DNA of 64,000 bases from Elymus sibiricus (lineage: Eukaryota > Streptophyta > Magnoliopsida > Poales > Poaceae), in assembly GCA_039707655.1 (NCBI GenBank), contig CM077665.1:289668205-289732204 (forward strand). The letters run 5' to 3'. A program made the position numbers and the translations under genes. This document shows, one piece after another, positions 11,806-21,747 of the stretch (within the stretch, counting starts at the first letter, position 1; each line of letters begins with the position of its first letter). The notes below the pieces were generated by a model. It worked only from the letters and a program-made list of their open reading frames with translations. It was not told the DNA's origin and searched no databases.

Positions 11806-12621
11806 CCCCTTCACCACCACCTACTCGAAAGAGAAGCACTCAGAACTATTTCATACTTGCCCCATCCAGTTTTCTGAGAGAGAGCCACCTACCCTTGTGT
11901 TGAGGTCAAGATCTTCCACTCCAACCATATGGATCTTGATTTCTAGCCTCCCCAAGTTGCTTTCCACCAATCCCATCTCTTCCACCAAGCCAAATCTGTG
12001 AGAGAGTGATTGTGTGTTGAGGAGTCTATCATCTTGAAGCACAAGAGCAAGGAGTTCATCGTCATTACCGAGCCTATTACCTTTTGGAGGGTGGTGCCTC
12101 CTAGATCGGTTAGGTGTCGCTTGGGAGCCTCCTACTTCGTGTTGTGGAGTTGAACCAAGAAGTTTGTAAGGGCAAGGTGATCGCCTACTTCGTGAAGATC
12201 TACCCATAGTAAGGCTAGTCCTTCGTGGACGGAAGCCGTTATGGAATAGTCAAGGTTGCTACTTCGTGGACCCTTATGGGTGGAGCCCTCCGTGGACTCT
12301 CGCGACCGTTACCCTCCGTGGGTTGAAGACTCCATAAACGTGGACGTACGATAGCACCACCTATCGGAACCACGGGAAAAATCTTTGCGTCTCCAATTGC
12401 GTTTGATCTCCATATCTCTACTCTTTACTTCATGTGCAATGTCTTTACTTTCCACTGCCATATTTGTTGACATGCATGTGTAGGGCTGTTAGACTTGCTA
12501 GACTTGCTATAACTGTTAAAATCTTCCAACCAATTAACTTGGGAAAAGGTTAGGTTTTAAATTCCTGCTAGTAGTCTATTCACCCCCCCCCCTCTAGACA
12601 CTCTTCTAGTGATCCCTCAAT

Positions 12622-12633
12622 TGGTATCAGAGC
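12622..12633 (+). other. Element D primer-binding site (tRNA-iMet type)
   Basis: TGGTATCAGAGC begins 2 nt after the LTR end; the canonical Copia primer site. Confidence 0.92.
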
Positions 12634-12673
12634 TTTGGTCTCCATTGCTTCGGTTTAATCACCGAGGAGGAAG

Positions 12674-14056
12674 ATGGATGTGTCTAGTATAGGGAGTTTG
12701 AGTTGTAGAGTACCTATTCTTGATGGAGAGTACTATAGTCAATGGAAAACCTTGATGCTTGAGCTGTTTAATGAATTCCAATTGAGCAAATATGTTAAGT
12801 GCCCTTATGTACCTCCCATTGATCCTTTACATCCCACACGTGAAGAGGAAATTGATATGCTATGCAATCTTAGAGCTGTTAATCTCATCGTTAGAGCATT
12901 GCCTAGAAATGTGCTTAATCAAATGAAGAATTTTGAATGTGCTTACACTTTGTGGAATGACTTGGAGAAACGATATCCAAGTTATTCATTGAGTAATCTT
13001 GATGAAATTCTTCATAAATCTATTGCCTTCCACAAAATGACGCCTAGTGATCCCAAGTTTGATGATTATCTATTTGAGCTTAGAGACCTCATGCGTGCTA
13101 AAGGAGATGTCACAACTATCAACAATATCATTATAGAGGCCCTTCGCATTCATAAACTTGAACATTGTCATGATTACCATCCTAACGAATCTCTTGTTCT
13201 TTATGACGAGGATTTCCCACTTGATGATGACAATGTGGAACATGGCTACTATGATGAAGATGAGCTGTTCGACATCGAGTATGAGAAGATCATGAAGAAT
13301 CTAAGTCTCATGGCAAACTTCAAGGATTACATGTCCGGAGGAAAAGAGTGGATTCTCGATAGCGGATGTACCGATCATATGACCGGAGATAGAGAAATGT
13401 TTGAAGAGATCACACCAAACCATGGACCGCGAAGGTACGTAACGTTTGGAGACAACTCCAAGGGTAAGGTACTTGGTCTTGGTAAGGTGGCCATATCCCA
13501 TGATAGCTCTATCCAAAATGTTATGCTTGTTGAATCTCTTGGCTACAATCTTCTTTCCGTATCTAGACTTGCCGACTTTGGTTTTAATGTGCTATTCACG
13601 AAAGTAGATTGCCAAGTGTTTCGTCAAGATAATCATAAAATGGTCTTTACCGGTTTCCGTAGAGGTGATCTATACATTGTCGATTTCACTAAGAGATCCA
13701 AACCTCGTACTTGTCTTATTGCAAAATCTTCAAAAGGTTGGCTTTGGCATAGAAGACTAGGACATGTTGGCATGCGTAACTTAGACAAGTTTATCAAAGG
13801 TGATCATATACTTGGTGTTAAAGATGTTATCTTTGACAAAGATAGACTTTGTAGTGCTTGTCAAGCTGGAAAGCAAGTAGGTGGAAGTCATCCCGTTAAG
13901 AATATCATGACTACTAGGAGACCACTCGAGTTACTTCACATGGATCTTTTTGGTCCCAATGCTTACAAGAGTCTCGGTGAAAATTCCTATGGTCTAGTTA
14001 TAGTTGATGATTTTTCCAAATTTACGTGGGTATTCTTTCTTGATGATAAGTCGTAG
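12674..14056 (+). pseudogene. Element D polyprotein part 1: gag, protease and start of integrase
   Basis: Starts at ATG 12674, 40 bp after the PBS. Residues about 1-165 resemble the Copia gag (UBN2-type) domain. The protein then passes, through a short acidic stretch, directly into the aspartic protease motif WILDSGCTDHMTG (about residue 225). No CX2CX4HX4C zinc knuckle is present, so the C-terminal part of gag appears deleted. A GAG-pre-integrase zinc region follows (LWHRRLGH... CSAC), then the start of the integrase core with its first catalytic Asp (LLHMDLFGP). A TAG at 14054-14056 interrupts the frame; the same frame continues beyond it. Confidence 0.88.
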
Positions 14057-15921
14057 GTTCAAAAGGTCTTCAAGAACTTCGCTCGCAAAGCGCAAAATCA
14101 ATTTGAAGTGAAGATCAAGAAGGTTCGGAGCGATAACGGATCGGAGTTCAAGAACACCCATGTGGATACCTTTCTTGACGAAGAAGGTGTCTCACATGAG
14201 TTCTCAGCTACGTACACGCCTCAACAAAATGGAGTTGTTGAGAGGAAGAACCGAATGCTTATTGAGATGGCAAGAACGATGCTTGATGAATACAAGACGC
14301 CAAGACACTTTTGGGCAGAAGCCGTGGAAACAGCATGCCATGCCACGAACCGACTTTACTTGCACAAGCTTTTCGGTAAAACGGCATACGAGCTACTCAC
14401 CGGTAACAAACCCCAAGTTGGATACTTCCGGGTATTCGGCTCAAAGTGCTACATTCTTGATAAGCATCGTCGTACTAAATTTGCTCCTAAATCTCATGAA
14501 GGATTCCTACTTGGTTACGGATCGAACTCTCACACTTACCGTGTCTACAACAACTTCACTCGAAAGGTTGAAGAGACGGTAGATGTGAAGTTTGATGAAT
14601 CTAATGGTTCGCAAGTCGAACAATTGCCAAATGATGTAGGTGATAAGGACCCTCCAGAAGCTATCCTAGATTTGCCCATCGGCAAGATTCGTCCCATGGA
14701 GGTGAAGGAAAGTACTTCATCAACTCAAGTGGAAGCACCTACTTCACGTCAAGGTGAACCACAACATGACATGGAGGCATCCACAAGCGGTACACGACAG
14801 GATGATGAAGAGGAGGAAGTACATCATGAAGATCCACCACAACCTCCTTCGCCACCACCTCAAGGGAACGACACCTTCAACAACAACGAAGATGAAGGAG
14901 ATGATGATGAAGAAGAAGCTCCACCATCCAACAATCGGAAGCTGACCCGAGTTCGAGCACAAGTGACCAAGAACCATCCCCTAAACCAAATCTTTGGTGA
15001 TATACAAACAGGGAGAATCACTCGCTCTAAAACTCGCCTAGCTAAATTTTGTGAGCATTATTCTTTCATCTCTAGCATTGAGCCCTTGAAGGTAGAACAA
15101 GCTCTAGAAGATGCTGATTGGGTGAACGCGATGCATGAAGAGCTTCACAACTTCGAGAGGAACGAAGTGTGGACACTCGTGGAGAAGCCCAAGGATGAGC
15201 AAAACATCATCGGAACCAAATGGGTGTTTTGGAACAAGCAAGATGAAGACGGTCAAGTCGTACAGAACAAGGCTCGTCTCGTAGCCCAAGGATATACGCA
15301 AGTCGAAGGTATGGACTACGGTGAGACCTACGCCCCCGTCGCTAGACTTGAAGCTATTCGCATTCTTCTTGCTTATGCTAATCACCATGATATCACGCTT
15401 TATCAAATGGACATTAAAAGTGCCTTTTTAAATGGTGAGATTGAAGAAGAAGTCTATGTTAAGCAACCACCTGGTTTTGTGAATCCTAAGAAACCTAATC
15501 ATGTGTACAAGCTTCGTAAAGCCCTTTATGGTCTTAAGCAAGCCCCTCGTGCTTGGTACAAATGCTTAACGAAGTTTCTCATTGAAAAAGGGTTTGAAAT
15601 TGGTAAAATTGATGCAACCTTGTTCACTAAGAGAGTTAATGGTGAATTATCTGTGTGCCAAATCTATGTGGATGATATTATCTTTGGATCTACTAACCCA
15701 CAATTCAGTGAAAGATTTGGAAGGTTGATGTCCGAAAAGTATGAGATGTCTATGATGTGTGAGCTGAAATTCTTTCTTGGTTTGCAAATCAAGCAAACGA
15801 AAGAAGGAACTTTCATCTCTCAAACTAAGTATACCAAGGACTTGATCAAGAAGTTCAACATGCAAGAGTGCAAAGGTATGAAAATCCCCATGCCTACCAG
15901 AGGACATGTTGATCTTACCAA
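14057..15921 (+). pseudogene. Element D polyprotein part 2: integrase core and reverse transcriptase
   Basis: Continues the frame after the TAG. The integrase Asp and Glu of the DDE triad are visible in [10 protein letters not shown] and [10 protein letters not shown] long acidic, proline-rich linker follows (about 14640-14930). The Copia RT has the motifs [22 protein letters not shown] and the catalytic YVDD (YVDDIIFGS). The frame is open up to the point where element E inserted (TSD ACCAA, 15917-15921), and resumes in phase at 37056. Apart from the upstream TAG and the E insertion the domains look intact. Confidence 0.9.
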
Positions 15922-16580
15922 TGTTTGACACGAGAAAAATCTACATGTGTCCTTCGTGAGAAGGGAAGAGAAGGAGTTTGATTTCTCTCATGCGCCGGGA
16001 AAAAGATGATGCGGGCGTGCCAGTGTACCAAAGTACACAAAGAAAACAAAGAGATGGGAACAGTATTTTATTAATCTCAAGGATAACAAATACAATTCCC
16101 GATATGCGCTCCCTGGCCTACTAGCGCGGCTAGCCTGACTAGCGATGTGCGGTCTCCTGGTTCCCGGGGCCTCGGAAGGCTCCCGGTTAATTACTCCCGC
16201 GGGTTGCTCCGCGAGAAACCTCCGATTAAGCCGTGTGGTCGTCTTCGTCGTCTTCGCTTCACATTCTCCATGCATGATGATGATGGTGTGTATGTGTGTG
16301 GTGTGGGCGGCGGCTAAGCCCATGTCCTCGTCGGTAGACGTGCCGCTCAAAACATGACTTTTTGCTAGCCACATTCGCCCTCGCCATCGCGCCTCATCGG
16401 TCTTGATAGCGTTGATGTTGCTGTTGGAGTAGCATGGGTCCTGCTTGGTTCGGATTTCTTGACGACTGGTAGCGGCTGCGTCGGGGTATGCAAGGGGTTC
16501 GCCTTGCGGGAGTATTGATTGTGGAGACCGGCGTCGGTGTAAAACAAACACACAATCGCAACGGCATAGCCGGTGTGGGT

Positions 16581-17890
16581 GGCATCTCGTCTCAGCTAGA
16601 CGCCGTATTCGGTGGTCTGCTAAGACAAGGATCGCGCCGTCTGTACACAATGAAGGGTGCACCTTGTCTCGACCGGACGCCGTATTCGGTGGTCCGTCAA
16701 GACAAGAGAAACACATCACGATGCCAAATAAAGGAGTCATTATAGAGGGGTGTGGTTGATGCCCCGTCTCAGCTAGACGCCGTATTCGGTGGTCTGCTAG
16801 GACAAGGATCACACTGCCTGTACGCCATGAAGGGTGCACCTTGCCTCGACTAGACGCCATATTCGGTGGTCCGTCAAGACCAAGAAAACACATCGTGATC
16901 GTGATGCTGAAGAAGGGGGACATCATGGAGGGGCATCATTGATGCCTCGTCTCAGCTAGACGCCGTATTCGGTGGTCTGCTAAGACAAGGATCACACCAC
17001 CTGATGCTGTGACCTGTACGCCATGAAGGGTGCACCTTGTCTCGACTGGACGCAGTATTCGGTGGTCCGTCAAGACAAAGGGAACACATCGCGATGCCGA
17101 AGAAAGGTGTGGTCGTGGAGGGGCGTGGTTGATGCCTCGTCTCGGCTAGACGCCGTATTCGGTGGTCTGCTAAGACAAGGATCACACTGCCTGACGCCGT
17201 GACCTATACACCATGAAGGGTGCACCTTGTCTCGACTGGACGCCGTATTCGGTGGTCCGTCAAGACAAAGGAAACACATCGCGATGCCGAAGAAAGGTGT
17301 GGTCGTGGAGGGGCGTGGTTGATGCCTCGTCTCAGCTAGACGCCGTATTCGGTGGTCTGCTAAGACAAGGATCACACTGCCTGACGCCGTGACCTGTACA
17401 CCATGAAGGGTGCACCTTGTCTCGACTGGACGCCGTATTCGGTGGTCCGTCAAGACAAAGGAAACACATCCCAATGTCGAAGAAAGCTGTCGTCGTGGAA
17501 GGGCATGGTTGATGCCTCGTCTCAGCTAGACGCCGTATTCGGTGGTCTGCTAAGACAAGGATCACACTGCCTGCCGCCGTGACCTGTACACCATGAAGGG
17601 TGCACCTTGTCTCGATTGGACGCCGTATTCGGTGGTCCGTCAAGACAAAGGAAACACATCCCAATGTCGAAGAAAGCTGTCGTCGTGGAAGGGCGTGGTT
17701 GATGCCTCGTCTCAGCTAGACGCCGTATTCGGTGGTCTGCTAAGACAAGGATCACACTGCCTGCCGCCGTGACCTGTACACCATGGACATGTAGGCCGCC
17801 ATAGTAGAGCACAGGTGGAGGCATGAAGGAGCAGAGTAGATGCCTTGTCTCAGCTAGACGCCGTATTCGGTGGTCTGCCGAGACACAGAT
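16581..17890. repeat. 190-bp tandem array in the E 3' LTR
   Basis: About seven units. Their starts (GATGCCTCGTCTCAGCTAG-type) lie at 16581, 16758, 16941, 17131, 17321, 17511 and 17701, with a partial one near 17839; the spacing of the central units is exactly 190 bp. Each unit contains two copies of the sub-repeat GACGCCGTATTCGGTGGTC. The same array occurs in the other LTR (34616-35920). Long open frames across it are a by-product of the repeat and not genes. Confidence 0.9.
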
Positions 17891-18306
17891 CATGCCGCCC
17901 GTACGCCTAGGCCGCCATGGTCGAGCACCGGAGCTAGTGGCTGGACTGCATCGGCGTAGTCTTCAGGTCCAATGAAGTCGTCTCCGGCAGCGACGGTGGG
18001 ATCACACGAACGTTGTCTCCGATGACGACCCCGTGTAGTGTATGCATGCTGGATGTGAGAGAGACAAAAGAATTAGCCGATCGTCTCACCTGCCGGAAAC
18101 ACGAGTTTGGTGTTCATGACGGCGAGATCCTTGCCGCCCTTGTATGGATGGAAGTCGATCCCCTTCTGTGCCTTGGATGCCTCCGGCCGGATGCGTTTGT
18201 ACGCCTCGAGAGAGATGCGATCCTCTCCTTCTCCTCCTTGCTTCGCCCCCGTCTTCTCTTCGTGCCTTCTCTTCTCCTGATCTTCGTGCCTTCTCCTTGT
18301 GCCTTA

Positions 18307-18435
18307 GTTCTTCTCTCGCTGGGTGTCCTACGTAATGTCCGGCGGTGTTGCTAGCTGCTGCGTGAGTTGTGGCCGAGACGTGGTGGCTCCTGTATTTATA
18401 GGACGGGAGGGCTGGGCGCTGTACGCAGCCGCCGC
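18307..18435 (+). repeat. Upstream copy of the long target duplication at LINE F
   Basis: The 65 bp starting GTTCTTCTCTCGCTGG recur right after the LINE A-tail at 21109-21173. The upstream copy continues to 18435, where the LINE begins. Confidence 0.75.
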
Positions 18436-20952
18436 CGAATTGAGGGGGACGCACCACTCAGAAATTTTATTACTAACTATTACAAGGAGCTTTTTGGACC
18501 TTCAGCTGAAACAAATTTCCAGTTGGACGAGTCTATTACTCATGACATTCCTCAAGTTTCGCAAGCGGAAAATGAATTCTTAAGCTCTCCGTTCTCCGAG
18601 GAGGAAATTCAAACCGCGGTGTTCCAAATGGAACACAACAAGGCTCCGGGGCCAGATGGCTTCCCGGCAGAGTTTTATCAATGTTTTTGGGACGTCATTA
18701 AGGCAGACTTGGTTCAGTTATTTAACCAACTGCATACTGAAGACCTGGATATTTCTCGCCTAAACTTTGGGGAAATAATCCTGTTGCCCAAGATTAAGGA
18801 GGCAAGTCGTATTCAACAATATAGACCGATTTGTCTTCTAAATGTAAGTTTTAAAATCTTTACGAAGGTCGCAACTAATCGGTTGAACGGGGTGGTTGAC
18901 CATGTAGTCAAACCCACTCAAACAGCTTTTATGCAAGGTCGCAACATATTAGATGGTGTTGTCGTGCTGCATGAAACTGTTCATGAGCTCCACCGTAAAA
19001 AGTTGAACGGAGTCATCCTTAAAATAGATTTTGAAAAAGCGTATGATAAAGTTAAGTGGCCTTTCCTGTTGCAATCTTTATGCATGAAGGGGTTTTCGCC
19101 AAAATGGTGCCGCTGGGTAGAGAGCTTTGTTTCTGGAGGTAGTGTGGCCATCAAAGTTAACGATGATGTTGGCAACTATTTTCAGACAAGGAAGGGGCTT
19201 CGCCAAGGTGACCCCGCATCCCCTATTTTGTTTAATATCGTGGCCGACATGCTAGCTACCCTTGTTGAGCGGGCTAAGCTGGCCGGTCAAGTAAGTGGTG
19301 TCATTCCACACTTGGTAGAAGATGGGCTATCTATTCTACAATATGCGGATGACACTATACTTTTCATGGATCACGATCTAGATAAAGCAAGAAATCTCAA
19401 GTTGCTCTTATGTGCTTTTGAGGAACTTTCTGGCCTCAAAATTAATTTCCATAAGAGCGAACTTTTTTGTTTCGGTGATGCTGCAGAATCAGCACCTGAG
19501 TATGCTGAGATTTTTGGATGCCAACTCGGGCAGTTTCCGATTCGATATCTGGGTATTCCCATACACTATCGGCGTTTAACTATCGCTGAGTGGAAGCATG
19601 TGGAAGAGAGACTAGAGAAACGACTTGCCAGTTGGAAGGCCAAGCTCTTGTCTTACGGGGGGAGATTGATATTGATCAATTCTGTTCTAAGCAACATGGT
19701 TTTATACATGTTGTCATTCTTCCACCTCCCGAAAGGGGTTCTTCAGCGTCTCGATTACTTTAGATCAAGATTTTTCTGGCAGTGTGATAATGAATCCAAG
19801 AAGTATCGATTGGCTAGATGGTCTGTATTATGTAGACCTAAAAGTCAAGGGGGGCTGGGGATTCAAGACCTTGAGATTAAAAATATTGCTCTTCTCAGCA
19901 AATGGGTGTACAAATTACTCACTAAGAATGGAGTATGGCAGGAGATCATACGTAACAAATATGTGGGATCCAAAGCCATTTCTCAAGTTCATTGGAAACC
20001 TGGGGGTTCACACTTTTGGAGTGGTGTGATGAAGGCTAAGGATTTCTTTTTCCAATTTGGAACCTTCACGGTTAGGGACGGGTCTCAGATTCGATTCTGG
20101 GAAGACACCTGGCTAGGGACCAACCCACTCATGGTGCAATACCCGAGCTTGTACAGGATTGTCAGACATAAATTTGTCACGATCAAACAAGTTTTGGGAC
20201 TAGAAAACCCTGATATTTCTTTCCGTAGGGACCTTTCAGGTCCCCGCCTGGCAGCATGGAATGATCTACTCGTTCGCCTGGAGGATATTCAGCTGTCAGG
20301 TGAACCGGATGTTTTTCGATGGAAATTGCATCAGAATGGAAAATTTTCAGTCAAATCCATGTATGATGCAATGGTTCATTGTGACGTTCCGGTAGATAAC
20401 AGAAAATTGTGGAAGCTCAAAATTCCTCTAAGAGTGAAGATATTTCTCTGGTTTCTAAATAGAGTAGTCATCTTAACTAGAGATAATTTGGCAAGACGTA
20501 ACTGGCATGGTATCAAGACATGTGTCTTTTGCCAACATGACGAGTCTATTAAACACTTATTTTTTGAGTGTAAATTCGCTCGGGCAGTTTGGGCCATAGT
20601 TCAAGTAGCTTCGAATTTATACCCTCCACGCAGCGCACGTAACATGTTCGGCAACTGGTTGCGGGGTATTGATAAACAACTTTCTGCACATATTCTTGCG
20701 GGGGCGGCTGCCTTATGCTGGGCATTGTGGCTTACCAGGAATGATGTGATTTTTAATAATAAATGTGTTTCATCTCCAATGCAGGTTATTCATGTCTGTA
20801 CACATTGGCTCCGTACTTGGTCTATCCTGCAGAGGCCGGAGGACAGGTACCTTTTTATGATGGCGTCTACACGGCTGGAGCGTACGGCCAGGGAGGTTTT
20901 CTACCCCCATGGTTGGCGGTGTGATTTCCGGATAGGATCTGCCACACCGTAG
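18436..20952 (+). CDS. LINE F ORF2 fragment: reverse transcriptase and zf-RVT domain, no endonuclease
   Basis: Open for 838 codons to TAG at 20950. The RT signature residues are visible: LKIDFEKAYDKV, GLRQGDPASPILFN and QYADDTILF (the ADD catalytic pair). After the palm and thumb come PIRYLGIP and the plant-LINE C-terminal zf-RVT region with LWKLKIPLRVKIFLW and CVFCQHDESIKHLFFEC. No stop or frameshift was found, unlike all neighbouring polyproteins, so insertion was recent. The N-terminal endonuclease (about 400 residues) is absent because of 5' truncation. The frame is also open upstream into the LTR, but no ATG lies there, so translation is doubtful. Confidence 0.88.
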   Translation, partial: RIEGDAPLRNFITNYYKELFGPSAETNFQLDESITHDIPQVSQAENEFLSSPFSEEEIQTAVFQMEHNKAPGPDGFPAEFYQCFWDVIKADLVQLFNQLHTEDLDISRLNFGEIILLPKIKEASRIQQYRPICLLNVSFKIFTKVATNRLNGVVDHVVKPTQTAFMQGRNILDGVVVLHETVHELHRKKLNGVILKIDFEKAYDKVKWPFLLQSLCMKGFSPKWCRWVESFVSGGSVAIKVNDDVGNYFQTRKGLRQGDPASPILFNIVADMLATLVERAKLAGQVSGVIPHLVEDGLSILQYADDTILFMDHDLDKARNLKLLLCAFEELSGLKINFHKSELFCFGDAAESAPEYAEIFGCQLGQFPIRYLGIPIHYRRLTIAEWKHVEERLEKRLASWKAKLLSYGGRLILINSVLSNMVLYMLSFFHLPKGVLQRLDYFRSRFFWQCDNESKKYRLARWSVLCRPKSQGGLGIQDLEIKNIALLSKWVYKLLTKNGVWQEIIRNKYVGSKAISQVHWKPGGSHFWSGVMKAKDFFFQFGTFTVRDGSQIRFWEDTWLGTNPLMVQYPSLYRIVRHKFVTIKQVLGLENPDISFRRDLSGPRLAAWNDLLVRLEDIQLSGEPDVFRWKLHQNGKFSVKSMYDAMVHCDVPVDNRKLWKLKIPLRVKIFLWFLNRVVILTRDNLARRNWHGIKTCVFCQHDESIKHLFFECKFARAVWAIVQVASNLYPPRSARNMFGNWLRGIDKQLSAHILAGAAALCWALWLTRNDVIFNNKCVSSPMQVIHVCTHWLRTWSILQRPEDRYLFMMASTRLERTAREVFYPHGWRCDFRIGSATP

Positions 20953-21108
20953 GCTAGACTTCATTTATCTTTTAGCTGTAATGGATTTTATTTGGCACTT
21001 TGGACTTGTTGGCTGTGTGCATCGAGTTATGCAGAGGCCGGGCATTCTTTAGATGCGATTGTATCACCTCGATATATCTATTCAATGAAATGTCCCTTAT
21101 CGAAAAAA
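18436..21108 (+). mobile_element. LINE F: 5'-truncated non-LTR retrotransposon nested in the E LTR
   Basis: 2673 bp absent from the other LTR of E. It begins abruptly within ORF2 (the endonuclease is missing), ends CCCTTATCGAAAAAA with a short A-tail and is followed by a repeat of the target. It is 5'-truncated by the usual target-primed mechanism (inference). It is the innermost, youngest insertion of the nest (Tat host, D, E, F). Confidence 0.92.
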
Positions 21109-21173
21109 GTTCTTCTCTCGCTGGGTGTCCTGCGTAATGTCCGGCGGTGTTGCTAGCTGCTGCGTGAGTTGTG
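21109..21173 (+). repeat. Downstream copy of the long target duplication at LINE F
   Basis: 65 bp matching 18307-18371 with one visible difference. Right of it, 84 bp of LTR (equivalent to 36407-36490 of the other LTR) are missing. Confidence 0.8.
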
Positions 21174-21733
21174 TCTTCTTGATGTCCAAGTCTGCACAAA
21201 GAAAAGGAAACAAACCAATACATACCTTGTTGCTTCCAGCATGCCTTTCAACAGAAATCAACGAGGTCGGTTTAGTCTTTGGTTTTCTATCTTGGTAGCT
21301 TGCCAATTATACGAGCACACATCCGGCTGCTCCCGTGCATGTAATTAACTTGCACCGGGTATTCGGATACGTATGTGTGCCCTTGCCGACCGGCCGTAGA
21401 TAACCAAATACATACATATATGATGTATACATACGAACGGGTATTCGGGTATGTACGCACGCGAGCTTGGCGGCCGGTCGGGACACCCGAATAAGTATAC
21501 GTACAAAGCTAGACTACTACATCTAGCCTACGTGCATGTGGCCAGGACGTGCGCATGCACACGTATTTCTTGCACCAACATTTCATGCACGTGCATGTGC
21601 AAGAACGTGGTCAGCTTGCCATGCATGCTTGTGCCATGCTAAATGAATTTTGCCTTTGTATATATAGCCTGCATCAAAAACTCATTAAAAAAAATATTCT
21701 TTTATGCAACAGTGGACAAAAATTCGTCGAACA

Positions 21734-21747
21734 AATGCCCCCTCGTC
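21734..21747 (-). other. Element E polypurine tract
   Basis: Plus strand AATGCCCCCTCGTC abuts the LTR end; on the element strand GACGAGGGGGCATT precedes the TG of the 3' LTR. Confidence 0.7.

Larger units (their letters stand above)
11082..12619 (+). repeat. Element D 5' LTR
   Basis: TGAAAG...CCCTCA. It contains ten copies of a 13-bp palindrome (consensus TCGGTGNCACCGA) between 11441 and 11755, a TATA box at 11798-11805 downstream of them and a C-rich run near 12587. It is directly followed by the PBS. Confidence 0.92.
15922..21733 (-). repeat. Element E 3' LTR (left copy), split by LINE F
   Basis: TGTTTGACACG at the left and GTCGAACA at the right, collinear with 33957-37050 except for LINE F (18436-21108) and an 84-bp deletion right of the LINE. 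It contains the 190-bp tandem array. Confidence 0.9.

Noticed and set aside
11206..12001. Open frames in the D LTRs (also 39799-40594)
   Set aside because: Duplicate in both LTRs, overlap the palindrome array and TATA box; no recognised domain.
16581..17890. CRISPR-like array
   Set aside because: Repeats are contiguous 190-bp units within an LTR of a plant retrotransposon, without unique spacers.
16145..17893. Long overlapping minus-strand frames in the E LTR (repeating DGPPNTASSRDKVHPS)
   Set aside because: By-product of the 190-bp tandem array; the period is not a multiple of three and the frames shift between units, so no protein is implied.
18367..18435. N-terminal extension of the LINE F frame into the LTR
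   Set aside because: Open by chance for 23 codons, no ATG; it is LTR sequence.
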